From NCBI GenBank assembly GCA_016870485.1, contig VGBM01000011.1, positions 1 through 56,594 on the forward strand: a DNA stretch of 56,594 bases, read 5' to 3'. The translations under genes were made by a program, and so were the position numbers. The number at the start of each line of letters is the position of its first letter. The stretch's first letter is position 1. This document shows, piece by piece, positions 7,137 to 21,700 of this stretch. Under the pieces are notes generated by a model. The model had not been told where the DNA came from and did no database searches. It saw only the letters and a program-made list of their open reading frames with translations. This DNA is from Actinomycetota bacterium (GTDB taxonomy: Bacteria; Actinomycetota; Thermoleophilia; Gaiellales; F1-60-MAGs149).

Positions 7137-9407
7137 ATGGCCGCCATCGAAGATCGGACCTTCAAGCGCCAGGACGGCAAGGACAAGGTGACGGGGCTCG
7201 GCCGCTACACGGCCGACCTCGAGCTGACCGGGCTCGTGCACTGCAAGTTCCGCTACGCGGGCATCGCGCACGGGCGGATCCGCTCGATCGACACGGCCAA
7301 GGCCGAGGCGCTGCCCGGCGTCTTCGCCGTCGTCACCCACGCCGACGTCCCCGACGTCGCGCACGGCGGCTTCATCCAGGACCGCCGCCTCTTCGCCAAG
7401 GACTACACGCGTTTCGAGGGCGAGATCATCGCCGCCGTCGCCGCCGCGACGCCGGAGATCGCGGAGGCCGCCTGCGACCTGATCGAGGTCGACCTCGAGC
7501 CCCTGCCCGTCGTCAACGACATCGAGGAGTCGCTCGCCGAGGGCGCGCCGCTCGTACACGCCGACTGGCAGTCGTACGGCGACGCCTTCGACATCGTCCG
7601 CGCGGGCAACGAGGCCTGCCACAGCTCGATCGTCCACGGCGACGTCGAGGCCGGCTTCGCGGAGGCCGACGAGGTCGTGCGCGAGCGCTACGTCGCCGAC
7701 ATGCAGCACGCCGCGCCGATCGAGCCGCGCGCCGTGATCGCCGAGTGGCACGGCGACCAGGTCACGATCTGGTCGTCCACGCAGGTGCCGTTCAACGCCA
7801 GAAGCGGCGTGGCGCACTGCCTCGGCATGCCCGAGAACGCGGTGCGCGTGATCGTCCCCCACCTCGGCGGCGGCTTCGGCGGCAAGTGCGAGTTCCACTT
7901 CGAGGCCCACGTCGCCGCCGTCGCCCGCAAGGCGAAGCGGCCGGCGAAGCTCGTCTTCTCGCGCCGCGAGGAGTTCATCGCCCCCGACCACCGCCGCGAG
8001 GGCATGGTCGTCGAGCTCGAGACGGGCGTGAAGCGGGACGGCACGATCACCGCGCGCCGCGCGCGCATCCTGATCGACAACGGCGCCTACACCGCCGACG
8101 CGGGCTTCTTCCCGCAGCTCGCCGGCATGCACGCGATCGGCCCGTACCGGATCCCGGCCGTCGACGTGCAGGCCCACCTCGCCTACACCAACCACCAGCC
8201 GTCCGGCTCGGTGCGCGCCCCCACCGCCCCGCAGGCGAACTGGGCGCTCGAGTGCCACATGGACGAGCTGGCGCGCGCGGTCGGCATGGACCCGCTCGCC
8301 TTCCGCCTCCACAACGTCGTGCGCGACGGCGACCAGACGGCGACGGGCCAGGTGCTCGACCCGCACGGCGCCCCGCAGTGCCTCGAGTCCGCGGCCGAGA
8401 TGATCGGCTACGGCCGGGACCTGCCGGCCGACGAGGCGATCGGCATCGCGATCGGCTGGTGGCCGTCCTTCGGCTCCTCGTCGGGCGCGTACGTGAAGTT
8501 CAACGGCGACGGCTCGGCCACGATCGTGACCGGCGCGCAGGAGTGCGGCTCGGGCGCGGTGATGGGCCTGCCGCGGCTCGCCGCGCAGGAGCTCGGCATG
8601 CGCCCCGAGGACTTCTCGATCGTCTACCAGGACACCGAGGCCGGCCCGTGGGACATGGGCTCGTCCGGCTCCCAGACCACCCTCAACAACGGCCGCGCCG
8701 TCGTCGAGGCGTCCCGCGTCCTGCGCGAGCGCCTGCTCGACATGGCCGCCGACAAGCTCGAGGCCGCCACGGGCGACATCGAGCTCGGCGGGGGCGCCGC
8801 GTACGTCAAGGGCTCGCCCGACAAGAGCGTCACGATCGCCGAGCTCGCCGGCGAGGCCGCGGGCGGCGACCAGCTGATCGCCACGGGCTCGGGCACGCCG
8901 CCGTCGGCCCCCGAGGTCTCCGGCTCGGCCTGCGTCGGCCGGATGGGCATGGACTCGTGGGTCGCCCCCACGTTCTTCTGCCACGCCGCGCACGTCAAGG
9001 TCGACGCGGAGACGGGCGTCGTGCGCGTCCTGCGCGTCGCCGCGGCGCACGACTCCGGCACGATCGTCAACCCGATCGGGGCCGAGGGCCAGGTCGAGGG
9101 CGGCGTCGTGATGGGCATCGGCCAGGCGCTGCTCGAGGGCTCGCAGATCGGCGAGGACGGCACGATCCTCAACCCGGGCCTGCTCGAGTACAAGCTCCAG
9201 ACGATGGCGGACGCCCCGCCGATCGACATCGCCTTCGTCGGCCCCGCGGCCGTCGACGGCGGCCCGCACGGCGTCAAGGGCATCGCCGAGCCGCCGAGCG
9301 TCCCGACGCTCGCCGCGATCGGCAACGGCATCCGCACGGTGACGGGCGCGCGCGTCCGCCAGCTGCCGATGACGCCGAACCGCGTCTGGGACGCGATCAA
9401 CGCGTGA
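7137..9407 (+). CDS. Molybdopterin-binding dehydrogenase large subunit (xanthine/CO dehydrogenase family)
   Basis: The 756-residue molybdenum hydroxylase large subunit would hydroxylate an aromatic or aldehyde substrate with water as oxygen source. The first ~120 residues are the Ald_Xan_dh_C 'a/b hammerhead' domain (KVTGLGRYTADLE, HGRIRSIDTAKA). The MoCo domains follow with PHLGGGFGGK, GSVRAPTAPQ and the C-terminal GVKGIAEPPSVPT, whose Glu is at the place of the catalytic base. The active-site loop near residue 220 lacks the AYRGAGR of CO/aldehyde oxidoreductases and reads SVRAPTAP, so substrate class is open. No FAD (CoxM) or 2Fe-2S (CoxS) subunit lies beside it; partners must be elsewhere. 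GGGAGG before ATG; TAGGAT at 7092-7097 as likely -10. Confidence 0.9.
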   Translation: MAAIEDRTFKRQDGKDKVTGLGRYTADLELTGLVHCKFRYAGIAHGRIRSIDTAKAEALPGVFAVVTHADVPDVAHGGFIQDRRLFAKDYTRFEGEIIAAVAAATPEIAEAACDLIEVDLEPLPVVNDIEESLAEGAPLVHADWQSYGDAFDIVRAGNEACHSSIVHGDVEAGFAEADEVVRERYVADMQHAAPIEPRAVIAEWHGDQVTIWSSTQVPFNARSGVAHCLGMPENAVRVIVPHLGGGFGGKCEFHFEAHVAAVARKAKRPAKLVFSRREEFIAPDHRREGMVVELETGVKRDGTITARRARILIDNGAYTADAGFFPQLAGMHAIGPYRIPAVDVQAHLAYTNHQPSGSVRAPTAPQANWALECHMDELARAVGMDPLAFRLHNVVRDGDQTATGQVLDPHGAPQCLESAAEMIGYGRDLPADEAIGIAIGWWPSFGSSSGAYVKFNGDGSATIVTGAQECGSGAVMGLPRLAAQELGMRPEDFSIVYQDTEAGPWDMGSSGSQTTLNNGRAVVEASRVLRERLLDMAADKLEAATGDIELGGGAAYVKGSPDKSVTIAELAGEAAGGDQLIATGSGTPPSAPEVSGSACVGRMGMDSWVAPTFFCHAAHVKVDAETGVVRVLRVAAAHDSGTIVNPIGAEGQVEGGVVMGIGQALLEGSQIGEDGTILNPGLLEYKLQTMADAPPIDIAFVGPAAVDGGPHGVKGIAEPPSVPTLAAIGNGIRTVTGARVRQLPMTPNRVWDAINA

Positions 9408-9512
9408 GACGGATCGTGCGCGGGCTCGCGGTGCGGCTGCCGTTCGGCGGCCCGCGCCGCCCGCCCGTGCGCGGCCTCGCAGCGTTCGCGGACGCGCCCT
9501 GCGCGCCGACGC

Positions 9513-10382
9513 CTACTCCCCGGTGATGCGCCGGATGCGGCGGCGGTTGCGCTTCGCGCGCTCCCGCTTGCGGCGCGCGAGGTCCTTGCGGTACTCGTTC
9601 TCGCGCGGGGCGGCGTTGATCACGAGCCGCCCGGTCATGTCGCCGTAGAGGTTGCGGAAGACCAGCGCCGCGATCGGCCAGAGGAACAGCATCGTCAGCA
9701 CGATGCGCAGGTGGTCGCCGACGGGGCCCGTGATCACGAAGGCGATCGTGGTGAAGCCGATCCACAGCGCGACGGCCACGATCACGACCCCGAACACGCA
9801 GGCGTAGGCGCGCCGGAACCAGCGGCCGCTGGCCAGCACCCCCGCCCAGACCGCGCGCAGCCCGCCGGCGTCGCCGGAGACGGCGATGATCGGCGGGAAC
9901 AGGACCAGGGGCAGGATCGGCACGAGCGCGAGCGCGGACAGGTTCCAGACGACGAGGCTCGCGGGGATCGCGGTGATCACGCAGGCCGCGGCGACGGCGC
10001 CGGTGCGCCCGCGGATGCCGCCGGCCACGAGCGCGGTCGCGGCCGCCGTCAGGACGACGAGGCCGAAGGCCAGTAGCGTCCCGCGGATCAACAGCTGCAG
10101 CTGGGGGTCGACGCCGCTGCCGCCGAGCGTGAACTCGGCGACCGCCCACGGCAGGCCGCAGGCCACGGTCAGGAGCAGGTAGCCCCCGAAGTTGACGCCG
10201 AAGCGGCGGAAGGCCGACTCGAAGTAGGCGCCGACGGGGTGCAGGGGCCGGCCGGTCGGGCCGAGCGGCCCCGGCTCCTCGTCGTCGGGGCCGGCGTCCG
10301 CGGCGGCGAGCCCCGCCTCGGGGTCGAGGTCGAGGTCGTCGTCAGGCCCTGCGGGCCCGGATCCGCGGCGGAGGAGGCCCAT
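9513..10382 (-). CDS. Multispanning membrane protein, function unknown, end of chaperone operon
   Basis: 289 residues. The first ~55 are acidic and disordered-looking (DDDLDLDPEAG, DDEEPGPLGP); then come about six hydrophobic segments (YLLLTVACGLPWAVA, LLAFGLVVLTAAATALVAGG, VAAACVITAIPASLVVW, ALVPILPLVLFPPIIAV, VFGVVIVAVALWIGF, IVLTMLFLWPIAALVF) and a strongly basic C-terminus (RRKRERAKRNRRRIRRI). It resembles DUF975/glycerophosphoryl-diester-phosphodiesterase-type membrane domains only in general layout. The start codon sits 2 nt after the clpB stop, so it is probably cotranscribed with the heat-shock genes. Confidence 0.7.
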   Translation of the reverse strand: MGLLRRGSGPAGPDDDLDLDPEAGLAAADAGPDDEEPGPLGPTGRPLHPVGAYFESAFRRFGVNFGGYLLLTVACGLPWAVAEFTLGGSGVDPQLQLLIRGTLLAFGLVVLTAAATALVAGGIRGRTGAVAAACVITAIPASLVVWNLSALALVPILPLVLFPPIIAVSGDAGGLRAVWAGVLASGRWFRRAYACVFGVVIVAVALWIGFTTIAFVITGPVGDHLRIVLTMLFLWPIAALVFRNLYGDMTGRLVINAAPRENEYRKDLARRKRERAKRNRRRIRRITGE

Positions 10383-10384
10383 GG

Positions 10385-12985
<2,601 letters not shown>

Positions 12986-13029
12986 CGGGGATTCTCTTCC
13001 GGTCTTTCGGGGGGATGGGGGGTTGGGGA

Positions 13030-13437
13030 TCAGGCGCGGGGCCGGCGGCGGCGGATCACGATCTCCGCGCCGGGCGGGGCGTACGGCACGACCTCGCGCC
13101 GGTACGAGCGGTGGACGCTCTCGACCTCGGCCTGCATCGCGCGGGCGGCCTCGTCGAGGGCGGCGGACAGGTCCTGGACCTGCTGCTCGAGCCGGCGGAT
13201 CTCGTCCTCGAGGCGCAGGACGTGCTCCACGCCCTGCAGGGACAGGCCGAGCCCGGAGGCGAGCTCGGTGATGCGGCGCAGCCGCTGCAGCTCGAGGTCC
13301 GAGTAGAGGCGCGTGCCGCCGGCGGTGCGGCGCGGGCGCACGAGCCCGCGCGACTCGTACATGCGCAGGGTCTGCGGGTGCATGCCCACGAGCTCGGCGG
13401 CGACGCCGATCATGTACTTGGGGGTGGTCTCGTTCAC
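13030..13437 (-). CDS. hspR: Heat-shock repressor HspR (MerR family)
   Basis: 135-residue MerR-type regulator. The N-terminal winged helix-turn-helix reads [21 protein letters not shown] followed by [17 protein letters not shown], the HspR signature. Residues 80-115 form a dimerisation coiled coil, and the tail is basic (IRRRRPRA). In actinobacteria HspR represses its own dnaK operon by binding HAIR inverted repeats, with DnaK as corepressor. Start GTG 13437 overlaps the dnaJ stop (GTGA). A longer open frame reaching back to 13968 is only a shadow over dnaJ. Confidence 0.93.
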   Translation of the reverse strand: MNETTPKYMIGVAAELVGMHPQTLRMYESRGLVRPRRTAGGTRLYSDLELQRLRRITELASGLGLSLQGVEHVLRLEDEIRRLEQQVQDLSAALDEAARAMQAEVESVHRSYRREVVPYAPPGAEIVIRRRRPRA

Positions 13438-14513
13438 GCGAACAGCTCCGCGCGCGGGTCGGACCCGCCGTCGAGGGCCGCGAAGCGCTCGAGGGCCTCG
13501 GCCTGCTGGGTCGACAGCTCCGCCGGCACGACGACCTTGAGGCGCACGAGCAGGGAGCCCGGGTCGCCGCCCTCGACGGGAGCCCCGTGGCCCTTGACCC
13601 GCAGCATCTTGCCGTCCGCCGAGCCCGGCGGCACCTTCACGCGCACGCGCTCGCCGAGCGGCGTCGGCACGTCGATCTCGGCGCCGAGCGCCGCCTCGGG
13701 GAACGTGACGGGCACGTCGACGACGATGTCGGTCCCGCGCCGGGTGAAGCGCTCGGAGGGCAGGACCTGGACGACGACCCAGAGGTCGCCGGGCGGCCCG
13801 CCGCCCTCGCCGTCGAGGCCCTTGCCGCGGACGCGGATGCGGGCGCCGTCGGCGATGCCGGCGGGGATCCGCACCGTGTACTTCTTGGTGCGGCGCTGGC
13901 GGCCCGTGCCGCGGCAGGTCGAGCAGGGCGTCTCGACGACGCTGCCCTGGCCGGCGCAGCGCAGGCACGGCTCGGAGATGGCGAAGAAGCCCTGGTTGAC
14001 CTGGCGCTCCCCCGCGCCGCCGCAGTCGGGGCAGGTGACGCGCTGCGTGCCGGGCGCGGCGCCCGTGCCGGCGCAGTCGCGGCAGGCGACGTCCTTGTCG
14101 ACGGGGACGGTCACGCGCGCGCCACGCAGCGAGTCGTCGAAGGACAGGGTCACGCGCGTCTCGAGGTCGACGCCGCGGCGCTGGCGCGCGCGCCCGCGGC
14201 GGCGCCCGAAGAGGTCGCCGAAGAGGTCGGAGATGTCGAAGCCGCGGTCCTGCGCGAAGTTGCGGAAGGCCGTCGGGTCGAAGCCGCCGGCGCCCATGCC
14301 GCCGGACGCCCCGAACTGGTCGTAGGCCTTGCGCTTGTCGGGGTCGGAGAGGGTGTCGTAGGCCGCGGAGATCTCCTTGAAGCGCTCCTCGGCCCTGGGG
14401 TCGTCCGGGTTGGCGTCCGGGTGGTTCCTCCGGGCCAGCTCGCGGTAGGCCTTCTTGATCTCGTCGGCCGACGCGTCGCGGGCGACGCCCAGCACCTCGT
14501 AGAGGTCACGCAT
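13434..14513 (-). CDS. dnaJ: Chaperone protein DnaJ
   Basis: J-domain cochaperone that loads substrate on DnaK and stimulates its ATPase. 359 residues: J domain with HPD in [11 protein letters not shown], a Gly/Phe linker ([23 protein letters not shown]), four zinc-binding repeats [32 protein letters not shown], then the two beta-barrel substrate domains. All zinc Cys are present. It overlaps the preceding small membrane protein gene by 8 nt and hspR by 4 nt. Confidence 0.97.
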   Translation of the reverse strand: MRDLYEVLGVARDASADEIKKAYRELARRNHPDANPDDPRAEERFKEISAAYDTLSDPDKRKAYDQFGASGGMGAGGFDPTAFRNFAQDRGFDISDLFGDLFGRRRGRARQRRGVDLETRVTLSFDDSLRGARVTVPVDKDVACRDCAGTGAAPGTQRVTCPDCGGAGERQVNQGFFAISEPCLRCAGQGSVVETPCSTCRGTGRQRRTKKYTVRIPAGIADGARIRVRGKGLDGEGGGPPGDLWVVVQVLPSERFTRRGTDIVVDVPVTFPEAALGAEIDVPTPLGERVRVKVPPGSADGKMLRVKGHGAPVEGGDPGSLLVRLKVVVPAELSTQQAEALERFAALDGGSDPRAELFA

Positions 14514-14922
14514 CGCGCACCTCCCGCACGAAGGCCGCCGGGTCGGCGGGCGAGACGACGACGGGCGCGGCGCCGACCCGGACGAGCGCCGAGCGGCGCA
14601 GGTCGGTGGCGATGGTGCGCGCCCAGCCGCCGGTCGACATGCGCGCCCGGCCGCGCTGGCCGTAGATGCCGCCGGTGCCGAGCCGCAGCCCGAGGGTGGC
14701 GCCCTCGTCGTGCGGGCGCACGGCGCCCGGGAGGCGGGTCTGCCCGCGGCGGCGCTCGACGACGAGCGCGTCCGGCTCGATCCGGTAGGCGACGGGCTGG
14801 CCGCCGCGCAGCCACAGGGCGAGCAGGGCGACGAGCAGGGCGGCCGCGATCATCGCGCCGGCCTGGACCAGGTCGCCGCCGGACAGGCCGACGCCGAAGC
14901 CGAACCAGGCGAGCGCCACCAC
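14506..14922 (-). CDS. Small membrane protein between grpE and dnaJ (PH-like fold suspected)
   Basis: With the only GTG start in frame (14922) the protein has 138 residues: one hydrophobic segment cut short, a clear second one ([18 protein letters not shown]), and a soluble beta-rich region that includes [15 protein letters not shown] and the closing [11 protein letters not shown], reminiscent of bacterial PH-domain (bPH) membrane proteins. The same frame stays open upstream to the grpE stop and would complete the first helix ([20 protein letters not shown]), but offers only CTG, overlapping the grpE TGA at 15000. So the true start may be a rare CTG. Located in the chaperone operon; function unknown. 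Confidence 0.6.
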   Translation of the reverse strand: MVALAWFGFGVGLSGGDLVQAGAMIAAALLVALLALWLRGGQPVAYRIEPDALVVERRRGQTRLPGAVRPHDEGATLGLRLGTGGIYGQRGRARMSTGGWARTIATDLRRSALVRVGAAPVVVSPADPAAFVREVRDA

Positions 14923-14996
14923 GGCCCAGAGGATCGCGGTGGCGGCCTTCTCGCCGCCGCCCAGCGGGGCCGCCTCGAAGCTGCGGGCGTCCCCGC

Positions 14997-17552
<2,556 letters not shown>

Positions 17553-17616
17553 TTATCTTTTTCGAGGGATTGATATCCCCGTGAGGCCGCCCGCAGACAC
17601 GCGCCGCCCGAGCGGC

Positions 17617-17622
17617 TAGGAT
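17617..17622 (+). promoter_or_regulatory. -10 box TAGGAT of a leaderless promoter
   Basis: TAGGAT ends 6 nt before ATG 17629. It is divergent from the dnaK promoter in the same 180-bp intergenic region. Confidence 0.55.
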
Positions 17623-17628
17623 CCGCCC

Positions 17629-19218
17629 ATGCGCCGCGCCCTCGCCGCCCTCGCGCTCGCCGCCGCGGCCCTGATGCTGGTCGCCGGACCGGCCGCCGCG
17701 CAGAAGCGGCTGACGGCGAAGCAGGTCGCCACCGCCCTGCAGGCCCGCAACGCCTTCGTGCAGCCCGGCATCTCGCCGACCCCCGACGCGGCCGCCCTCT
17801 CGGCGGTCGCCAAGGAGGCGAGCTCCTTCTACCTCGTGATCCTCAAGCGGCCGGTCAAGGGCGCCGCCAACGCCAAGGGCTCGGCCCGCCTCGTGCTCGA
17901 GGCGCTCGAGCCCACCGACCCGAACGCGACCGTCGGCCTGATCGTCAAGGGCCGCCTCAACGGCGCGTCCCTGTCCTACCCGCGAGAGCGGATCCAGAAG
18001 GCGATCGACGACACCGGCGCGACCGCGGCGACCGACCCCGTCGGGACGCTGGCGAGCTTCACGCAGGCCGTCGCGAAGCCGAACATCGACGACCAGGCCG
18101 TCGCCCAGGACGACGGGGGCGGCGGGACGCGCTGGTGGATGTGGGTCGTCGTGGCGGCCCTGCTCGGCGGGATCGCCCTCGTCGCGCTGCGCATGCGCGC
18201 CCGCTCGCAGGAGCAGCGCCGCCGCCGCCGCGGCGGCTCGATCTGGACGGCGCGCGAGTTCCAGACGGACCGGCTCGAGGCGCTCGCCGCCCGCCACGCC
18301 GCGCTGACCGAGGAGACGACACGCGAGATCGAGGACCCCGAGGCGCTCGAGCACCTGCAGACCGGCGGCGCGCGGATCCTCGCGCTGCGCCGCACCCTCC
18401 CCACGCTCGCCTCGCCGCGCGAGCTGCGCACCTTCGCGGGCGAGCTCGACGCCGTCGAGTGGGAGATCCTCTGGGTCGAGCACCGCCTCGCCGACCACGC
18501 CCCGCCGGCGCCGATCGCGCCCGGCTTCCCTGGCCTCTGCTTCTTCTCGCACGAGCACGGGCTCGGCACGGAGCCGATCGAGCTGCGCCGCCCCGACGGC
18601 ACCGTCGCCACCGTCTACGTCAGCCCGGCCAACCGCCTCGCCCTCGAACGCGGCGACACGCCCGAGGTCTCGATGGTGCACGTCTCGACGAAGATGGTGC
18701 CGTGGCCGGCCGCGCCCTCGTGGTACGGCGCCTACGGCTGGAACCCCGACGACCTGCCCGGCCTCGAGCACGAGGGCGAGCAGATCTGGGGCCTCGACGG
18801 GCCCGAGCGCGAGGGGGACCCGTTCGCGGCCGAGGCCGCTGCGGAGGCGGGCGCCGACGCCGCACCCGGAGCCCCCGCGACCCGCGAGGACGAGCTCGGC
18901 GAGACGGGCGAGCGCGCGGGCGGCTGGGAGCCGCCCGCCGACGAGCCGACGATCGGGTCCGAGCCCACCATCGGCGACGAGCCGACCGTGGCCGAGCCCG
19001 AGTCGCCGCGGGCCCTGCCCCCCGAGGACACGGACTTCGAGGAACTCGAGGCGGCGGCGCCCGCCGGCCTCGTCGAGGACGCCGGCGACGACGCGGCGGA
19101 CGACCCGCTGCGGACGCCGCCACCCGGCGATGGCGAGGACACCATGGACCGCCCGCGCGCGGCCGGCGAGTCGACCGTCGAGTGGGATCCGTTCGACGGC
19201 GACGACCGCACCCGGTGA
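17629..19218 (+). CDS. Exported single-span membrane protein of unknown function
   Basis: 529 residues. A Sec signal peptide (MRRALAALALAAAALMLVAG, cleaved near AAAQ) is followed by an extracytoplasmic domain of about 130 residues with alternating hydrophobic strands (SSFYLVILKRPVKG, ATVGLIVKGRLNGASL), similar in plan to TPM-type domains but not a confident match. One transmembrane helix at about 165-190 (WWMWVVVAALLGGIALVALRM) leads to a basic stop-transfer and a cytoplasmic domain that includes GLCFFSHEHGLG and a Trp/Pro-rich segment (PWPAAPSWYGAYGWNPDD). The last 140 residues are acidic Pro/Glu/Asp low complexity with repeats of DEPTIG. Not recognised. The next gene overlaps its stop (GTGA). 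Confidence 0.75.
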   Translation: MRRALAALALAAAALMLVAGPAAAQKRLTAKQVATALQARNAFVQPGISPTPDAAALSAVAKEASSFYLVILKRPVKGAANAKGSARLVLEALEPTDPNATVGLIVKGRLNGASLSYPRERIQKAIDDTGATAATDPVGTLASFTQAVAKPNIDDQAVAQDDGGGGTRWWMWVVVAALLGGIALVALRMRARSQEQRRRRRGGSIWTAREFQTDRLEALAARHAALTEETTREIEDPEALEHLQTGGARILALRRTLPTLASPRELRTFAGELDAVEWEILWVEHRLADHAPPAPIAPGFPGLCFFSHEHGLGTEPIELRRPDGTVATVYVSPANRLALERGDTPEVSMVHVSTKMVPWPAAPSWYGAYGWNPDDLPGLEHEGEQIWGLDGPEREGDPFAAEAAAEAGADAAPGAPATREDELGETGERAGGWEPPADEPTIGSEPTIGDEPTVAEPESPRALPPEDTDFEELEAAAPAGLVEDAGDDAADDPLRTPPPGDGEDTMDRPRAAGESTVEWDPFDGDDRTR

Positions 19219-19778
19219 GCGCCGCGCACACCCGCTGGTACTGGGGCGTCGTCGTGCGCGTGGACGGGGCGCGCGCGCTGCTCGAGGACGCGACCGGCCT
19301 CGTCGCGGACGAGGGGGTGCGGGTCCAGGACCCGCGCACCGGGCATATCACGCTGTTCTACGCGCCCCTGCGCGGCCGGCGCGAGGCCCCGGAGCTCGCC
19401 GAGCGTGCCCGCGCCGCGGCCCAGGCGAGCGCGCCGTTCGACCTCGTCTGCGCCGGCTTCGGGGAGTTCGCGTCGCCCGAGCGCCCCGTCGCGTGGCTCG
19501 GGATCGCCGCGGGCTCGCACCACCTCACGGACCTGCGCAGCTCGCTCTGCGCCTGCGACGAGGACCGCCACCGGCACGCCTTCGTGCCGCACCTGACGCT
19601 CGCCTACGGCGACGACCCGGCGGCCTACGCCGCCGTGCGCGAGCCGCTCGCGCACCTCGCCGGCGGGGCCCGCGTGGCCGCGCGGATCGAGGACGTCTGG
19701 GTCGCGGGCTTCCCGCAGAGCGGACATCCGGCACGCGACCTGCGCTACGTCGAGCGCATCCCGCTCGGCGGATCCTGA
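19215..19778 (+). CDS. 2H phosphoesterase (2'-5' RNA ligase-like) superfamily protein
   Basis: 187 residues. Two HxT motifs at the expected distance, HITLFY near residue 45 and HLTLAYG near 130, define the 2H (LigT/CPDase-like) fold. Members cleave or form 2'-5' and cyclic phosphodiester bonds, often in tRNA-fragment or NAD by-product metabolism; the substrate here is unknown. GTG start 19215 overlaps the stop of the upstream membrane-protein gene, indicating coupling. A longer frame running from 18135 is a shadow. Confidence 0.75.
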   Translation: MSAAHTRWYWGVVVRVDGARALLEDATGLVADEGVRVQDPRTGHITLFYAPLRGRREAPELAERARAAAQASAPFDLVCAGFGEFASPERPVAWLGIAAGSHHLTDLRSSLCACDEDRHRHAFVPHLTLAYGDDPAAYAAVREPLAHLAGGARVAARIEDVWVAGFPQSGHPARDLRYVERIPLGGS

Positions 19779-19812
19779 CCAGAGGCCCGCGGGCGCGTAC
19801 ACTTCCGCCACG

Positions 19813-20811
19813 GTGCCGACCCACCCGCCCCTCACCGACTCCTTCGAGCGCCGGATCGAGAGCGTCCGCATCTCGATCACGGACCGCTGCAACTTCCGCT
19901 GCCGCTACTGCATGCCGGCCGAGGGCCTGCCCTGGCTGCAGCGCAGCGAGGTGCTGACGTTCGAGGAGATCGAGCGGCTCGCGCGCATCCTCGCCGCGAT
20001 GGGCGTCAACCACGTGCGCATCACCGGCGGCGAGCCGCTCGTGCGCCGCGACGTGCCCGACCTGATCGAGCGCCTCGTGCGGGTGCCCGGCCTCGACGAC
20101 CTCGCCCTGACCACGAACGGGGTCGCGCTGCGCACCCTCGCCGGGCCGCTCGTCGACGCGGGCCTGCGCCGGATCAACGTCTCCCTGGACTCGCTCGACC
20201 ACACGCGCTTCGCCGAGGTCACGCGTCGCGACATGCTCGACCGCGTGCTCGAGGGGCTCGAGGAGGCCGAGCGCTACCCCGAGCTCCGGCCGATCAAGGT
20301 CAACTGCGTCGCGATGCGCGGCTTCACCGAGCGCGAGGTGGTCGCCTTCGCCGAGCTCGCGCGCCGCAGGCCCTACGTCGTGCGCTTCATCGAGTTCATG
20401 CCGCTTGACGCCGACCGCACGTGGTCGAAGGACGATGTCCTCACCGGCGACGAGATCCGGGCGATGATCGAGGCCGTGCACCCCCTCGTGCGCCTGCCCG
20501 CCCCGGCCGCGTCGACCGCGGAGCGCTGGGCCTTCGCCGACGGCACGGGCGAGGTCGGATTCATCAACCCCGTGTCGCATCCCTTCTGCTCGTCGTGCGA
20601 CCGGATCCGCATCACGGCCGAGGGCGCGCTGCGGACGTGCCTGTTCGCGCTCGAGGAGACCGACCTGCGCACGCCGCTGCGCGCGGGCGCCGACGACGCC
20701 GCGATCGAGGACCTGATCCGGACGGCCGTGCTCGGCAAGCGGATGAAGCACGAGATCGGCGAGCCCGGCTTCGTGCGCACCGCGAAGTCGATGAGCCAGA
20801 TCGGCGGGTAG
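19813..20811 (+). CDS. moaA: GTP 3',8-cyclase MoaA (molybdenum cofactor synthesis)
   Basis: Radical-SAM enzyme for the first step of molybdopterin synthesis. ISITDRCNFRCRYCMP carries the first 4Fe-4S cluster (CxxxCxxC); ITGGEPLVRRDVPDL is the SAM site; the C-terminal cluster motif is FCSSCDRIRITAEGALRTCLF. 332 residues, full length, but it ends in SQIGG rather than the double-Gly 'GG' tail preceded by Ile seen in most MoaA; the terminal GG is in fact present. Start GTG 19813 with TACACT 9 nt upstream. No other moa/moe genes are in view; the molybdoenzyme at 7137-9407 is a likely client. Confidence 0.95.
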   Translation: MPTHPPLTDSFERRIESVRISITDRCNFRCRYCMPAEGLPWLQRSEVLTFEEIERLARILAAMGVNHVRITGGEPLVRRDVPDLIERLVRVPGLDDLALTTNGVALRTLAGPLVDAGLRRINVSLDSLDHTRFAEVTRRDMLDRVLEGLEEAERYPELRPIKVNCVAMRGFTEREVVAFAELARRRPYVVRFIEFMPLDADRTWSKDDVLTGDEIRAMIEAVHPLVRLPAPAASTAERWAFADGTGEVGFINPVSHPFCSSCDRIRITAEGALRTCLFALEETDLRTPLRAGADDAAIEDLIRTAVLGKRMKHEIGEPGFVRTAKSMSQIGG

Positions 20812-20847
20812 CGACCCGCCCCGCAGCGCGGCGCCGCGCGGCGGCGG

Positions 20848-20853
20848 TACCAT
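20848..20853 (+). promoter_or_regulatory. -10 box TACCAT; decides the start of the PAP2 gene
   Basis: TACCAT lies 7 nt before GTG 20861. An in-frame ATG at 20852 falls inside this box, so the leaderless reading favours GTG 20861. Confidence 0.5.
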
Positions 20854-20860
20854 GGCGTCC

Positions 20861-21694
20861 GTGGGTGACGAGACGGTGAACCCCCTGCGCCGCGCCGTCG
20901 ACCGGGTCGGCGGCCTGCTGCCGCACGGCTGGCGCGACTTCTGGCTGCAGTTCGCGATCTTCTGGTCGTTCTACGTGGCCTACGAGGGCTCGCGCACGCT
21001 CGCCGAGGGCGACCGCTACGTCGCGATGCGCAACGCGCTCGACGTGCGCCGCGCCCAGGACCTGCTCGGCATCAACTGGGAGCGGGCGATCCAGGACTGG
21101 GCGCTGAACGGCCCCGACATCGTGATGGCGGTCGCCAACTGGACGTACTTCAACTGCCAGTTCACGATCACCTACGCGCTGCTCCTGTTCATCTACTTCC
21201 GGCGCAACCACGCCTTCTACTTCATCCGCAACGCGCTCCTGACGACCAGCTTCGCCGGGCTCGTCGGCTACATCCTGCTGCCGACCGCGCCGCCCCGGAT
21301 GATGGGCGGCCTCGGCTTCGTCGACACGCTCCAGCAGACGTCCGTCAACCACCAGTCGAGCATCATCTCGTTCTTCTCGAACCCCTACGCGGCGATGCCC
21401 TCGCTCCACACCGCCTACGCGATCATCATCGGCTGCGCCGGCGTGCTCGTGTTCGCCCACCCGCTGATCCGCGTGCTCTGGATCGGCTACCCGGCGCTCG
21501 TGATCTTCTCGATCGTCGCGACCGCCAACCACTGGGTGCTCGACGCCGCCGTCGGCGCCTTGGTGGCGCTGTTCGCGCTGCTCTTCGCCTTCGCCGCCAA
21601 CCGCGGGCGCGTCCCGACCCTCGCCACCGCGCGCGCCGGCGACGCGTGGCAGCCGGGCCTCTTGGCCGGGCCGTTCACGCCGGCCCGGGCCTGA
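20861..21694 (+). CDS. PAP2-superfamily membrane phosphatase (Aur1/IPC-synthase-like)
   Basis: 277-residue polytopic membrane protein. Hydrophobic helices are FWLQFAIFWSFYVAY, FTITYALLLFIYFRR, LLTTSFAGLVGYILL, TAYAIIIGCAGVLVFAH, VLWIGYPALVIFSIVATA and AVGALVALFALLFAFAA. The phosphatase motifs are those of the PAP2_3 group: AMPSLHTAYA (motif with catalytic His) and ATANHWVLDAAVG (second His and Asp). Such proteins dephosphorylate or transfer lipid head groups, for example phosphatidylinositol phosphate or inositol phosphorylceramide. Two genes downstream are a CDP-alcohol transferase and inositol-phosphate synthase, suggesting a role in inositol lipid synthesis (inference). ATG 20852 is the alternative start. 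Confidence 0.85.
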   Translation: MGDETVNPLRRAVDRVGGLLPHGWRDFWLQFAIFWSFYVAYEGSRTLAEGDRYVAMRNALDVRRAQDLLGINWERAIQDWALNGPDIVMAVANWTYFNCQFTITYALLLFIYFRRNHAFYFIRNALLTTSFAGLVGYILLPTAPPRMMGGLGFVDTLQQTSVNHQSSIISFFSNPYAAMPSLHTAYAIIIGCAGVLVFAHPLIRVLWIGYPALVIFSIVATANHWVLDAAVGALVALFALLFAFAANRGRVPTLATARAGDAWQPGLLAGPFTPARA

Positions 21695-21700
21695 GGCCCG

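Noticed and set aside
20852..20854. ATG 20852 as start of the PAP2 gene
   Set aside because: It falls inside the TACCAT -10 box; GTG 20861 lies 7 nt after the box. Kept as an alternative.
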